A stretch of 36,948 nt of DNA from Comamonadaceae bacterium (GTDB lineage: Bacteria; Pseudomonadota; Gammaproteobacteria; Burkholderiales; Burkholderiaceae_C), in the NCBI GenBank assembly GCA_947448885.1, contig CANFPJ010000013.1:1-36948 (forward strand). The letters are read 5' to 3'. Below, piece after piece: positions 15,655-23,889 of the stretch; positions within the stretch are counted from its first letter, which is position 1, and each line of letters opens with the position of its first letter. The position numbers and the translations under genes were made by a program. The notes under the pieces were generated by a model that was not told the DNA's origin, did no database searches, and worked only from the letters and a program-made list of their open reading frames with translations.

Positions 15655-17304
15655 TTAAGCGTAAATGTCCAGCAAGGCATTGCTGGTGTTTTGGGTTTTG
15701 TTCGGGTTGGCCTCAGCCACATCGCCATGGATGGACTCGCCTCGGGATAAATGTGGATGGGGTTGACCGGGCTGTTGGCCCTGGCCTTGGCCCGATTGTG
15801 CCGATGAAGACTGTCCTTGTCCGATGTTGACTGAAGCTTGGGTCCAACCCAAAGCATTCAAGGCCTCACGCAAGCGCGGGCTGCCCTGGTTGAGCAGTTG
15901 CTGCGTGGTGGCATTGTCGGCGTTGATCACGGCTGAAAGTTTCCCATCGCGCATTTCCAGTTCGACGTCCACCGCACCCAGGTGCGATGGTTTCAGGCCC
16001 AGCTTCATTTTCCACTGTCCCTCATTGAGTTGCTGGTGCATTCTGCCAGCCAACTCGGTCGACAGTTTGTCACTCAGGTCTTGATAGGCTTGGGCCATGT
16101 CGGTGCTGGTCGGGGCCAGATTGGTGTTGGCCGGGCTGCCCATGGGGTTTGTGCGGTTGGCCGCGGGGCTGGCCAGGTTGAGGGCGCTGCCTGGGTTGTC
16201 GCCGACCAAGCCCGTCAAATCAATGGTCTCCAAGGCGCGACTGTCGCTGTCGCTGGACAACCGTTTGCTGTCAGCGTTGGGCACAAATGCGCTCAACATG
16301 GCCAACATATTTTGCGTGCTCACGCTGGGCATGGTCAGGCTGGCTTGCGGCATGGCGGCCACGGAGGCGTCGGCCATTTCAGCGATGTGAATGCTGTTCG
16401 CCCCCAAGCTTTGTAAATCACCCACGGTGGACAGGCCCTGTCCCGACAAATCATTGGCCGCGCTCAGGCTGGCCATGGCTTTGGCCGCATCGGCCGAGGC
16501 GGTGAAGGCGGTGAAGGCGGTGGTAGGCGCCTTGCCGGCCGCCGCATCACCTGCTGACAACAGACCCGGCGTGACCCCCACGCTCCATCCAGCGCCAGAA
16601 GCGTTGCCCGCCACGGGGCCAAACAAGCGCTGGATCATTTGTTCGTCAAAACCCATGCTGCGTGCAAACTGGGCATTGCTCTGCGGGTCCGGCAGGGGTT
16701 CGGTGGTGGTGATGACTTGCAGGCGCTCACTGATCTGCCAAGTCTGGAGCCCGTCCGGCACCATGGTCGACCATGCGGCTTCACTTCCGGTGGGCAGGGC
16801 TTCTTTGGCCGCGGTGTCAGGCTCTTCGCGGGCATCTGTGCTGGCACTGCTTTCTGTGGCGATGCCTGACTCGTCCTTGACCGGGTTTGGCGCTTTGGCC
16901 TGGGCGTCATCGCTGCCTGGCTGGTCTAAACGGGGGTTGTTTTTTTGCGCTGAGGGGCCAGAGGCCGGGCCCTCATCCCCATGCTTGGGCGTGCTTTTGG
17001 CCTCATCGGCCTGCCCACGGGGGGATGCCGGGGCGGTGTGTTGGGTGGTTGCAAAGCGCGCATCTGGCCGGTGCTGGGCATCGGTGGCAAGGTGTTGCCG
17101 TTCAGGCGCGGGCCCTTGGACGGGCGGTTTTGCCTGGTTTTGTCGTGCCAGACGGGCAAAGTGCTGGGCAAAGTCTTCCCGCAACGGCGCAGCGCTGCCA
17201 GCAGCCGCTGCAAGCGCGCTGCTCTGCGCCGGGGCAGGGCTGGACACGGTCAGCAAGGCACTGGCCAGGGCAGGGTTCACGACATGGGACAAAGGCAAGT
17301 TCAT
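15655..17304 (-). CDS. fliK: Flagellar hook-length control protein FliK
   Basis: A 549-residue exported molecular ruler that sets hook length and triggers the substrate switch through FlhB. I placed the start at the ATG at 17304 (MNLPLSHVVN); a longer open frame runs to 17460 but passes through the sigma-54 promoter at 17392-17407, so it cannot be the start of that transcript. Residues 20 to about 400 are Ala/Ser/Pro/Gln-rich and low in complexity. The conserved C-terminal hook domain lies at about 405-495, with GQWKMKLGLKPSHLGAVDVEL and the following MRDGKLSAVI. The tail is Gln/Gly-rich. A second FliK-like gene is at 29340. Confidence 0.93.
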   Translation of the reverse strand: MNLPLSHVVNPALASALLTVSSPAPAQSSALAAAAGSAAPLREDFAQHFARLARQNQAKPPVQGPAPERQHLATDAQHRPDARFATTQHTAPASPRGQADEAKSTPKHGDEGPASGPSAQKNNPRLDQPGSDDAQAKAPNPVKDESGIATESSASTDAREEPDTAAKEALPTGSEAAWSTMVPDGLQTWQISERLQVITTTEPLPDPQSNAQFARSMGFDEQMIQRLFGPVAGNASGAGWSVGVTPGLLSAGDAAAGKAPTTAFTAFTASADAAKAMASLSAANDLSGQGLSTVGDLQSLGANSIHIAEMADASVAAMPQASLTMPSVSTQNMLAMLSAFVPNADSKRLSSDSDSRALETIDLTGLVGDNPGSALNLASPAANRTNPMGSPANTNLAPTSTDMAQAYQDLSDKLSTELAGRMHQQLNEGQWKMKLGLKPSHLGAVDVELEMRDGKLSAVINADNATTQQLLNQGSPRLREALNALGWTQASVNIGQGQSSSAQSGQGQGQQPGQPHPHLSRGESIHGDVAEANPNKTQNTSNALLDIYA

Positions 17305-17348
17305 AGGGGCTTTGAGCTCTTCAAACAATGATTTGCATAAACCAAAGC

Positions 17349-17371
17349 AAGAATCGTGACTGGTGATTCTT
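17349..17371. promoter_or_regulatory. Inverted repeat in the fliK leader
   Basis: AAGAATC (17349-17355) and GATTCTT (17365-17371) form an inverted repeat with a 9-base spacer, within the wider GCAA-GAATC / GATTCTTTGC symmetry. It lies about 10-30 bases downstream of the predicted fliK start point and about 85 bases upstream of the flhA -24 element. It could be an activator site for either promoter or an RNA hairpin; the role is inferred. Confidence 0.4.
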
Positions 17372-17391
17372 TGCCGCTTTGGTCTTTGATA

Positions 17392-17407
17392 AGCAAAGTC
17401 TGTGCCT
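17392..17407 (-). promoter_or_regulatory. Sigma-54 promoter of fliKLMN
   Basis: Read on the minus strand the site is AGGCACAGACTTTGCT: GG and GC are separated by exactly ten bases, and GGCAC-N5-TTGCT matches the consensus TGGCAC-N5-TTGCW except for the first T. The predicted start is near 17381, about 77 bases before the fliK ATG. It is back to back with the flhA sigma-54 promoter. Confidence 0.88.
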
Positions 17408-17454
17408 TTCTGTCGGAGGGGGCCAGGCCGGTTGGGGCATGGGCGCAGACAGAT

Positions 17455-17470
17455 TGGCACATCGATTGCT
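17455..17470 (+). promoter_or_regulatory. Sigma-54 promoter of the flhA operon
   Basis: TGGCACATCGATTGCT matches the sigma-54 -24/-12 consensus TGGCAC-N5-TTGCW fully, with GG and GC ten bases apart. Transcription should begin near 17481, about 64 bases before the flhA ATG at 17545. Such promoters need an AAA+ activator; one is encoded at 25871-27016. Confidence 0.93.
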
Positions 17471-17486
17471 TAGTTAAATCCGTGTG

Positions 17487-17501
17487 GCCAATCAATTTGG
17501 C
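17487..17501. promoter_or_regulatory. Inverted repeat just downstream of the flhA start point
   Basis: GCCAA-N5-TTGGC is a perfect inverted repeat starting a few bases after the predicted flhA transcription start. In Pseudomonas, FleQ is known to act from sites in the leader of some flagellar sigma-54 promoters, so an activator site is possible; the sequence does not match the FleQ consensus. A leader RNA hairpin is the alternative. Confidence 0.35.
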
Positions 17502-17544
17502 TGTAAAGAAAACTTAAGCAAACAAAAAACGGACCATCAACGGT

Positions 17545-19644
17545 ATGAGCACCTTCACACTGTCAACGATTCGACAGAACTTGACCAAGTTTGACTACTC
17601 TGGCCTGGGAATTCCAGCGCTGGTGTTGTTGATCATGGCCATGTTGGTCCTGCCATTGCCGCCGCTGCTGCTGGACTTTTTGTTCACTTTCAACATCGTT
17701 GCCAGCTTGGTCATCATCATGATTGCCATCAGCACGCGCAACCCTTTGGATTTCTCCTCTTTCCCATCGGTGCTGTTGTTTGCCACCATGTTGCGTTTGG
17801 GGCTGAACGTGGCCTCCACCCGGGTCATTTTGGTCCATGGCCATGAGGGCCATGACTCTGCGGGTAAGGTGATTGCGGCTTTTGGTGAGTTTGTGATCGG
17901 CGGCAACTATGTCGTGGGCTTCATCATCTTCACCATTTTGATGATCATCAACTTCATTGTGGTGACCAAGGGCGCCGGACGCGTCTCTGAAGTGAATGCG
18001 CGATTCACCTTGGACGCCATGCCAGGCAAACAAATGGCCATCGACGCCGACCTGAATGCCGGCATGATCGACCAAGCCACCGCCAAAAAGCGCCGCGAAG
18101 AGCTGTCACAAGAGTCGGACTTCTTTGGCGCCATGGACGGTGCTTCCAAGTTTGTCAGCGGTGACGCCATCGCTGGCTTGTTGATTTTGCTGATCAACGT
18201 GGTGGGTGGCATGGCCATCGGCCTGTTGCAACACGGATTGAGCGCCAGTGAAGCCGGCAAACTGTATGTGCTCTTGACCATTGGTGACGGCTTGGTCGCC
18301 CAAATCCCGTCGCTGCTGTTGTCGCTCGCCACCGCCATCATCGTGACCCGGGTCACCACGGCCGAATCCATGACCGAGCAGGCCTCCAGCCAACTGGCCA
18401 ATCCCAGCGCTTTGTTCATCTCTTCAGGCATTTTGGCGGTGCTGGGCTTGGTGCCTGGCATGCCCCATTTGATGTTCATCACCTTGGCGGCGGCCACCGC
18501 AGGTTTGGGCTTGCTGATCGTGCGCAACGAGGTCGAGGCCGAAGAAACTCAAGAGGCTGTGGCCGAGGCCGAGGCCCATGCGGCCGGGCCCAAAGAACTG
18601 GATTGGGACGATGTCGATCAAGTGGACTTGATTGGTTTGGAAATTGGTTATGGCTTGATTCCTTTGGTCAACGCCGAATCGGGTGGTGAGTTGATGGGCC
18701 GCGTCAAAGGCGTGCGCAAAAAACTCTCGGCCGAATTGGGATTTTTGGTGCAACCGGTGCGCATCCGCGACGACCTCAACATCGACCCCGACAGCTACAA
18801 CATCGTGCTCAAAGGCGTGGTCCGTGGCAAAGGTGACATCAAGGTGGGCCGCGAGTTGGCCATCAACCCCGGGCAAGTCTATGGCGAATTGCCCGGCACC
18901 CCCACCCGCGAGCCCGCATTTGGCCTCGAAGCGGTGTGGATCGAGCCCTCCATGCGCGACCAAGCGCGGACCTTGGGCTACACCGTGGTCGATGCCAGCA
19001 CCGCCATCTCTACCCATTTGAACAAAGTGTTGCGCGAAAACGCCTCTGACCTGCTCAGCCACGACGAGGTGCAGCAGTTGCTGGACAAGTTGTCGGCCAA
19101 GTCGCCCAAACTGGTCGAAGAGTTGGTGCCTGGCAAGCTGTCTTTGGGTGTGCTCACCCGCACCTTGCAAAATCTGCTGAATGAATCGGTGTCCATTCGC
19201 GACATGCGCACCATCGTCGAGTCGTTGACCGAGGCCAGCGCACGCACCACCGATCCAGAACAACTCGCCGCCATGGTCAGACCCAAACTGGGCCGCATGA
19301 TCATGCAATCCTTGGTGGACGAAAAAAACAACCTCTCGGTCATGACCTTGGAGCCCAGCTTGGAGCAGTTGCTGCACAACGTTTTGCAGCAAAGCCAACC
19401 CGGTCAACCGGTGGTGCTCGAGCCTGGTTTGGCCGAAACCCTGTTTGCCGCGATGCGCGATGGCGCACGTGCCGTCGAAGAAGAGGGTCACCCTGCCGTG
19501 TTGGTGGTGTCCCCGGTGATCCGTGGTTGGTTGTCCAAAGCGGCGCGTTATCGCGTCAACGACCTGACGGTGCTGTCCTACAGTGAAATCCCAGATGACC
19601 AACCGGTCAAGGTGATCCACACCGTGTCAGCCCAGCCCAAATGA
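17545..19644 (+). CDS. flhA: Flagellar biosynthesis protein FlhA
   Basis: A 699-residue core of the flagellar type III export gate. The N-terminal half has about eight membrane helices (first near residues 22-60) and the FHIPEP-family signature region around NPLDFSSFPSVLLFATMLRL and the cytoplasmic loop GAGRVSEVNARFTLDAMPGKQMAIDADLNAG, which I quote here only as landmarks. A Glu/Ala-rich linker (about residues 333-352) leads to the cytoplasmic domain that forms a nine-membered ring and receives chaperone-substrate complexes. Length matches the family. It is the first gene of the unit flhA-flhF-flhG-fliA and has its own sigma-54 promoter. flhB, usually just upstream, is absent here and should lie elsewhere. 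Confidence 0.98.
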   Translation: MSTFTLSTIRQNLTKFDYSGLGIPALVLLIMAMLVLPLPPLLLDFLFTFNIVASLVIIMIAISTRNPLDFSSFPSVLLFATMLRLGLNVASTRVILVHGHEGHDSAGKVIAAFGEFVIGGNYVVGFIIFTILMIINFIVVTKGAGRVSEVNARFTLDAMPGKQMAIDADLNAGMIDQATAKKRREELSQESDFFGAMDGASKFVSGDAIAGLLILLINVVGGMAIGLLQHGLSASEAGKLYVLLTIGDGLVAQIPSLLLSLATAIIVTRVTTAESMTEQASSQLANPSALFISSGILAVLGLVPGMPHLMFITLAAATAGLGLLIVRNEVEAEETQEAVAEAEAHAAGPKELDWDDVDQVDLIGLEIGYGLIPLVNAESGGELMGRVKGVRKKLSAELGFLVQPVRIRDDLNIDPDSYNIVLKGVVRGKGDIKVGRELAINPGQVYGELPGTPTREPAFGLEAVWIEPSMRDQARTLGYTVVDASTAISTHLNKVLRENASDLLSHDEVQQLLDKLSAKSPKLVEELVPGKLSLGVLTRTLQNLLNESVSIRDMRTIVESLTEASARTTDPEQLAAMVRPKLGRMIMQSLVDEKNNLSVMTLEPSLEQLLHNVLQQSQPGQPVVLEPGLAETLFAAMRDGARAVEEEGHPAVLVVSPVIRGWLSKAARYRVNDLTVLSYSEIPDDQPVKVIHTVSAQPK

Positions 19645-19677
19645 TTTTGATAGAAAACCGAAGAACCGAGAATAATC

Positions 19678-21024
19678 ATGGAACTCAAGCGAATTCTGGC
19701 CCGCGACGTCAAGTCGGCCAATGAAAAAGCGGTCGCCCTGTATGGCAACGACGTGCTGGTCATCTCCAGCTGTCAAGTCCGAGGGCAAACCGAACTGATC
19801 GTGGCGGTTGACATTGAGCCCATGCCCGCCGAATTGGCCTTGCAAGAAGATGAGGCCACGCCAATTGTGCGAGCCGCGCCCCCGATCCCACAAGGGCCAT
19901 TCGCAGAACTCTTGGGCCACTCGATGGATCAACATCGGCGCCATGAAATGCCGCGCAGTGCCGAGGTGAAAGCCCCCGCCGCCGTGGAAGCCGCACCCGC
20001 GCCTGTCAAAGAGGCTGAAAAGTCCGAGCATGATGAGCGCGACTACCTGCGTGGCCGTGAAATTGTGGCCATGGTGCGCGATGAGTTGGCCAATTTGCGC
20101 AAAGAATTCAAAATTGGCCAACAAATGGCCATGTGGCAAGGCGGTGTGCCTTTGGCGCGAGGCTTGCTGCCCTTGCGCAACGCACTGAATGAGGCGCCGA
20201 TCCCTGCCGCTTTGCGCGCCTTGTTGATGGACAGCATCAAAGACCATGAAGAGATGGACGACGCGATGCGCGAAATTCGCCGCCAACTCTCCCACAGTCT
20301 GCAAGACATCGGCGCGGACATGCCCAGCCAAGGCGTGCATGTCTTGGCCGGTCCCTCTGGCGCTGGCAAAACCCTCATGGTGGCCCGCTTGGCCAACCAT
20401 GCGGCGATGGACCAAGGCTGCGAAAAAGTGGCCATCATCAGCTACAACGATCAGCGTGCCGGGGCCTGGAACCAGACCCAATTGCTCAGCGCACAATCGG
20501 GCGTGGACTGTTACCGTGCCAACAACGTCGCCACCCTCAAATTGCTGCTCGATGAGTTGTCGGCGCGCAAGCTGATATTGATCGACACCCCCGGGGTGCA
20601 AATGGCCGAACGCCTGGCCGATATTGGCTCGGTGTGTGACAGCGCGCATTTCCATGCGGTCATCCCCGCCGATGCCTCATCGGTCACCATCCGCCGCTTG
20701 TGCGACCAAAACACCAAACCTTGGGATGGCCTGATCCTGACCAAGCTCGATGAATCATCGCAGCCTTGGCCGCTGATCCAGTTGCTCACCGAAGGCGCTC
20801 ACCGGGTGTGTGCAGCCAGCCGTGGCGAGCGCAGCGGCGACTGGAACAAAATGACCTCGGCCAGTGAGTTGGTCGACATCGCCTTGCACAACCTCAATCT
20901 GCCCGACGGGCAAAAAGCCGAGGCATCGGTGCAAGACATGCCCCACCAACTGGCCATGGCCAGTGCCCGACTGGCCCAAAAAATGGGCGTCACCCACCAG
21001 AGTATTCAACATGGCCCAGCTTAA
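19678..21024 (+). CDS. flhF: Flagellar SRP-like GTPase FlhF
   Basis: A 448-residue SRP-type GTPase that in polar flagellates selects the cell pole for flagellum assembly. Residues 1-50 resemble the FlhF B domain start (KRILARDV, LYGNDVLVISS), followed by a variable Pro/Ala/Glu-rich stretch, an N domain (about 120-215) and the G domain. P-loop GPSGAGKT is at 225-232 and TKLDES is intact. Two other motifs are altered: the family's DTYR-x-GA-x-EQ reads NDQRAGAWNQ (257-266) and DTAGR reads DTPGV (303-307). These changes touch residues important for hydrolysis in SRP GTPases. The gene follows flhA by 33 bases and overlaps flhG by 14. Confidence 0.93.
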   Translation: MELKRILARDVKSANEKAVALYGNDVLVISSCQVRGQTELIVAVDIEPMPAELALQEDEATPIVRAAPPIPQGPFAELLGHSMDQHRRHEMPRSAEVKAPAAVEAAPAPVKEAEKSEHDERDYLRGREIVAMVRDELANLRKEFKIGQQMAMWQGGVPLARGLLPLRNALNEAPIPAALRALLMDSIKDHEEMDDAMREIRRQLSHSLQDIGADMPSQGVHVLAGPSGAGKTLMVARLANHAAMDQGCEKVAIISYNDQRAGAWNQTQLLSAQSGVDCYRANNVATLKLLLDELSARKLILIDTPGVQMAERLADIGSVCDSAHFHAVIPADASSVTIRRLCDQNTKPWDGLILTKLDESSQPWPLIQLLTEGAHRVCAASRGERSGDWNKMTSASELVDIALHNLNLPDGQKAEASVQDMPHQLAMASARLAQKMGVTHQSIQHGPA

Positions 21025-21835
21025 AACCGAAGTCATCGGCATTGCCAGCGGCAAAGGCGGGGTGGGCAAAACCACCACCGCCATCAATTTGGCCGTGGCC
21101 TTGCAAATGATGGACAAACGCGTTCTGTTGTTTGATGCAGACTTGGGTTTGGCCAATGCACAAATTGCCCTGGGCGTTCGTTCTGAATACAACTTGGGAC
21201 ATTTTTTGGCCGGCGAAAAGTCCTTGGCCGAAATCATGGTCAAAACCCGCCAGGGCCTGACCCTGATCCCGGGTGGCTCTGGTGTTCAAGAGTTGGCTGG
21301 ATTGAGCCATTTGCAATCGGCCAGCATCGTGCAAGCCTTCAGCACCTTGACCGAAGAGATTGATTTCCTGATCGTGGATCTCGCTGCCGGCATTTCACCT
21401 TCGGTGATGACTTTTTTGGGCGCCTGTCAACGCCGCTTCATCGTGGTCAAGGACGACCCGTCTTCCATCGCTGACGCCTACGGCACCATCAAGGTGATGA
21501 GCCAAGAAATGAAGCTCGATGAGATCTACCTCATCCCCAACATGGTCGAGAGCCAATCCGCCGGTTGGAAGCTTTACAACCGCATCAACGATGTTTGCGT
21601 GCGCTTTTTGGGCCAACCTGTGCAGTACCTGACATCCATTGAGTCTGACGAATTGGTCTTGAGTGCCTTGAAAAAGTACCAATCCGTCTTGGAGATGGCG
21701 CCCGGCACGGGTGCTTCGAGAGATTACCGCCGCTTGGCCGATTTTTGCCAGCAGCTGCGACCCATCGACCCCTTGTCGGGTGGTTTGCAGTTCTTCATGG
21801 AGCGGTTGATTCACAACAAACCGGAGGCCCTATGA
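21011..21835 (+). CDS. flhG: Flagellar number regulator FlhG (FleN/YlxH, MinD-like ATPase)
   Basis: A 274-residue MinD/ParA-type ATPase that limits flagellum number and, in Pseudomonas and Vibrio, restrains the master sigma-54 activator. The deviant Walker A SGKGGVGKTT is at residues 13-22, the DADLGLANAQI switch follows, and FLIVDLAAGI is the Walker B. A C-terminal amphipathic stretch (LQFFMERLIHN) may bind the membrane. The ATG at 21011 starts inside the end of flhF; the protein begins only 12 residues before Walker A, so the N-terminal DQA-x-x-LR helix that in known FlhG proteins stimulates FlhF is absent. The stop overlaps the fliA start (ATGA). Confidence 0.93.
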   Translation: MAQLKTEVIGIASGKGGVGKTTTAINLAVALQMMDKRVLLFDADLGLANAQIALGVRSEYNLGHFLAGEKSLAEIMVKTRQGLTLIPGGSGVQELAGLSHLQSASIVQAFSTLTEEIDFLIVDLAAGISPSVMTFLGACQRRFIVVKDDPSSIADAYGTIKVMSQEMKLDEIYLIPNMVESQSAGWKLYNRINDVCVRFLGQPVQYLTSIESDELVLSALKKYQSVLEMAPGTGASRDYRRLADFCQQLRPIDPLSGGLQFFMERLIHNKPEAL

Positions 21836-22584
21836 GAGCCCTTTCCCCTGTTGCCATGTACCAGCAATGCCAACCCAAAGGCGATGAATTGGTGTTGGCC
21901 CATTTGGGCTTGGTCAAGCGTGTGGCCATTCACCTCAAAGCCCGTGTGCCAGCTTTCATGGAGCTCGATGAGCTGATCCAAGTTGGCATGCTGGGTCTGC
22001 TTGAGGCGTCCAAAGCCTACGACCCGGCCAAAGGGGTGGAGTTTGAAAACTTCGCCCACAGCCGGGTGCGTGGTGCCATGCTCGATGAGGTGCGCCGCTT
22101 GTCATTTTTGCCGCGCTCGGCCGTGGCCTTCAACAAAGAGCACAACGAAGGCTTGCATGTGCTGGCCAGCGAACTCGGCCGCAACCCCACGGAATCGGAA
22201 ATTGCCGAGTTCATGGGCAAAGACTTGGAGGATTTCCAACGCGAGCGCGGCAAGGCCCGCCGCTTTGAAACCTACTCGCTCGAGGTGGTCACCGAAGAGG
22301 TGATGGGCATTGCCGACGAAGAGTCCCATCAGCCCGATGTGATGGTCGAAGAGGCCGAATTCATGGACGCAGTCACCGAGGCCATTGCCCAATTGCCCGA
22401 ACGCGAGCAAACGGTGATGCAGTTGTATTACGTCGAAGAGTTGAATCTGAAAGAGATCGGCGAAGTCTTGGGGGTGAGCGAGTCGCGCATCAGCCAAATA
22501 TTGTCGGCCGTGGTGAAAAAACTGCGTGGTAGCTTGCAAGTGGAGCCCAATGGGGGCGGCATGATTCGCCGTGTGACATCATGA
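21832..22584 (+). CDS. fliA: RNA polymerase sigma-28 factor FliA
   Basis: A 250-residue flagellar sigma factor that directs late flagellar genes. Region 2 is clear (LVLAHLGLVKRVA, ELIQVGMLGLLEA, YDPAKGVEFENFAHSRVRGAM in parts), region 3 follows (SFLPRSAV onward), and region 4 has LPEREQTVMQLYYVEELNLKEIGE and the helix-turn-helix VSESRISQI, both read here as landmarks. I chose the ATG at 21832 because it overlaps the flhG stop by four bases and has GGAGG five bases upstream. FliA-type promoters are found before flgM and flgP in this window. Its activity is expected to be held in check by the FlgM encoded at 31250. Confidence 0.97.
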   Translation: MRALSPVAMYQQCQPKGDELVLAHLGLVKRVAIHLKARVPAFMELDELIQVGMLGLLEASKAYDPAKGVEFENFAHSRVRGAMLDEVRRLSFLPRSAVAFNKEHNEGLHVLASELGRNPTESEIAEFMGKDLEDFQRERGKARRFETYSLEVVTEEVMGIADEESHQPDVMVEEAEFMDAVTEAIAQLPEREQTVMQLYYVEELNLKEIGEVLGVSESRISQILSAVVKKLRGSLQVEPNGGGMIRRVTS

Positions 22585-23336
22585 GCAGCTTTTTCCAACT
22601 CTTTCTGGCGTGGGGCGTGCTGCTGCTGGTGGTGTTGGTCTTGTATCTGGTCGACAAGATCAACATCATTTATCAGCGGCAAGGCCATGAAGCGCCAGAG
22701 CCCACTTACAGCGATGGCTTGTTTGGAGAGTTGGTGGGCAAGGCCCTGTGGGACGCCATGAGTGGCATTCCCCTGCCCGGGTTTGACCCCAAGCTGGTGC
22801 AAGACCTCAAACCCCATTACGAGCCTGTGCTGCGCCAGCACATTGAGCAAACCTTTTTGCAAGGCGTGACCGACCAGCGCGAAGGTCGCGCTGGCGTGCC
22901 GGTCAACAACCGCATGATCCCGACGCCGCGCGGGTCGCTCGAGTCGTGGATGCCTTTGCACCATTTGTCCAGCCTGTACCAATGCGGCGTGGAACATGCC
23001 CAAAACAAACCCATCGAACGCTTGCGCGTTCAGCAAACCCTGGATCAAGTGTGCGTGATGTTGTACGCCAGGGCTGGACTCGAGCTCAAAGACCCGTTCT
23101 CACGAATTTTGATGGAACCCATTGACCCTGGTGCGCCTGTGGCAGAGGGAGAGGCCGATGCGGCCAACCCCACAGCGGATGCCGTCAACACGGAATCCAC
23201 GGTGGTCGCTGATGGCCACCTCGATCAACAGGACGCTGCCCCGCAGCCCATGCCTGCCGAGCCTGCGCCCGAGTTCATTGAACCCGTGACCCTGGGACAA
23301 AGCCTGCCCACCCAAGCCAAGCCGGTGCCCGCATGA
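22581..23336 (+). CDS. Unknown single-pass membrane protein encoded between fliA and fliS
   Basis: I do not recognise this 251-residue protein. It starts with an uncharged hydrophobic helix (about residues 4-24) followed by basic residues (DKINIIYQRQ), which by the positive-inside rule suggests a cytoplasmic soluble part. Residues about 40-180 look like a folded, mostly helical domain with recognisable landmarks SDGLFGELVGKALWDAMSG, NNRMIPTPRGSLESW and YQCGVEHAQNKPIERL. The last 70 residues are Ala/Pro/Glu-rich and probably disordered. Its ATG overlaps the fliA stop (ATGA), so it is translated with fliA from the sigma-54 flhA unit. The tight coupling argues for a flagellar role. Bacillus SwrB, also a single-pass protein encoded just after its sigma-28 gene, is a positional parallel only. 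Confidence 0.85.
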   Translation: MSSFFQLFLAWGVLLLVVLVLYLVDKINIIYQRQGHEAPEPTYSDGLFGELVGKALWDAMSGIPLPGFDPKLVQDLKPHYEPVLRQHIEQTFLQGVTDQREGRAGVPVNNRMIPTPRGSLESWMPLHHLSSLYQCGVEHAQNKPIERLRVQQTLDQVCVMLYARAGLELKDPFSRILMEPIDPGAPVAEGEADAANPTADAVNTESTVVADGHLDQQDAAPQPMPAEPAPEFIEPVTLGQSLPTQAKPVPA

Positions 23337-23361
23337 ACACGATTGCCCACACCGGCTTGAC

Positions 23362-23388
23362 TCAAGTTCTGGCCGTTGATACCGAATC
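23362..23388 (+). promoter_or_regulatory. Weak candidate sigma-28 promoter before fliS
   Basis: TCAAGTT begins at 23362 and ACCGAATC (23381-23388) follows TCAA after exactly 15 bases. The -35 part is good and the CCGA core of the -10 is present, but the last bases do not match GCCGATAA. The start would be about 30 bases before the fliS ATG. Confidence 0.35.
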
Positions 23389-23425
23389 TGCTCGTGTCCC
23401 CCAACGAATTCAGGAGTAGATTCAT

Positions 23426-23848
23426 ATGCGAGCCAATCAAAAAGCCATCGCCGCCTACGGCGACGTCAAAGTCACCACTGGTGTGGCTTCGGCCAACGGC
23501 GTACAGCTGATTCAAATGCTGTTTGACGGCCTGCTCGAGAGCTTGGCCGCCACCAAAGGCCATATTCAAAACGGTGCCATCGTGGAAAAAGGCAAAAGCA
23601 TTGCCCGCGCCAGCCGCATCGTGATTGGTCTGCAAGGTGCCCTTGACTTTGAGCGTGGCGGCGACTTGGCCAACAACCTCAATGAGTTGTATGGCTATGT
23701 CACCCGCCGTTTATTGCATGTCAATGCCCGAAACGATTTGGATGCATTGGAAGAAATTTTTGGTTTGATGAATGAAATCCGTTCCGCCTGGGAAGGCGTG
23801 CCTGATTTGATTCCCGCTTCACCCCGCGCAGGCGCTTTGCTTAACTGA
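23426..23848 (+). CDS. fliS: Flagellar export chaperone FliS
   Basis: A 140-residue helical chaperone that binds the C-terminus of flagellin in the cytoplasm and stops it polymerising before export. The family pattern is easily seen: YGDVKVTTGVASANGVQLIQMLFDGLL near the start, EKGKSIARASRIVIGLQGALDFERGGDLANNL in the middle and LYGYVTRRLLHVNARND toward the end, cited as landmarks in broken form. The ATG at 23426 has AGGAG eight bases upstream. It is unusual that fliS is separated from fliD and flagellin genes, which are not in this window; here it lies between the fliA unit and motA. Confidence 0.94.
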   Translation: MRANQKAIAAYGDVKVTTGVASANGVQLIQMLFDGLLESLAATKGHIQNGAIVEKGKSIARASRIVIGLQGALDFERGGDLANNLNELYGYVTRRLLHVNARNDLDALEEIFGLMNEIRSAWEGVPDLIPASPRAGALLN

Positions 23849-23889
23849 CATAACCGCCAGGCAATCGGGCCAAACGGCGGAAATATCAG

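Noticed and set aside
17305-17460. An N-terminal extension of FliK to an upstream ATG at 17460.
   Set aside because: The extension spans the fliK sigma-54 promoter and the predicted start point, so it could not be translated from that transcript; the extra residues are also not FliK-like.
18424-19620. A 398-codon minus-strand frame opposite flhA.
   Set aside because: Antisense to a clear flhA gene; composition is that of a shadow frame.
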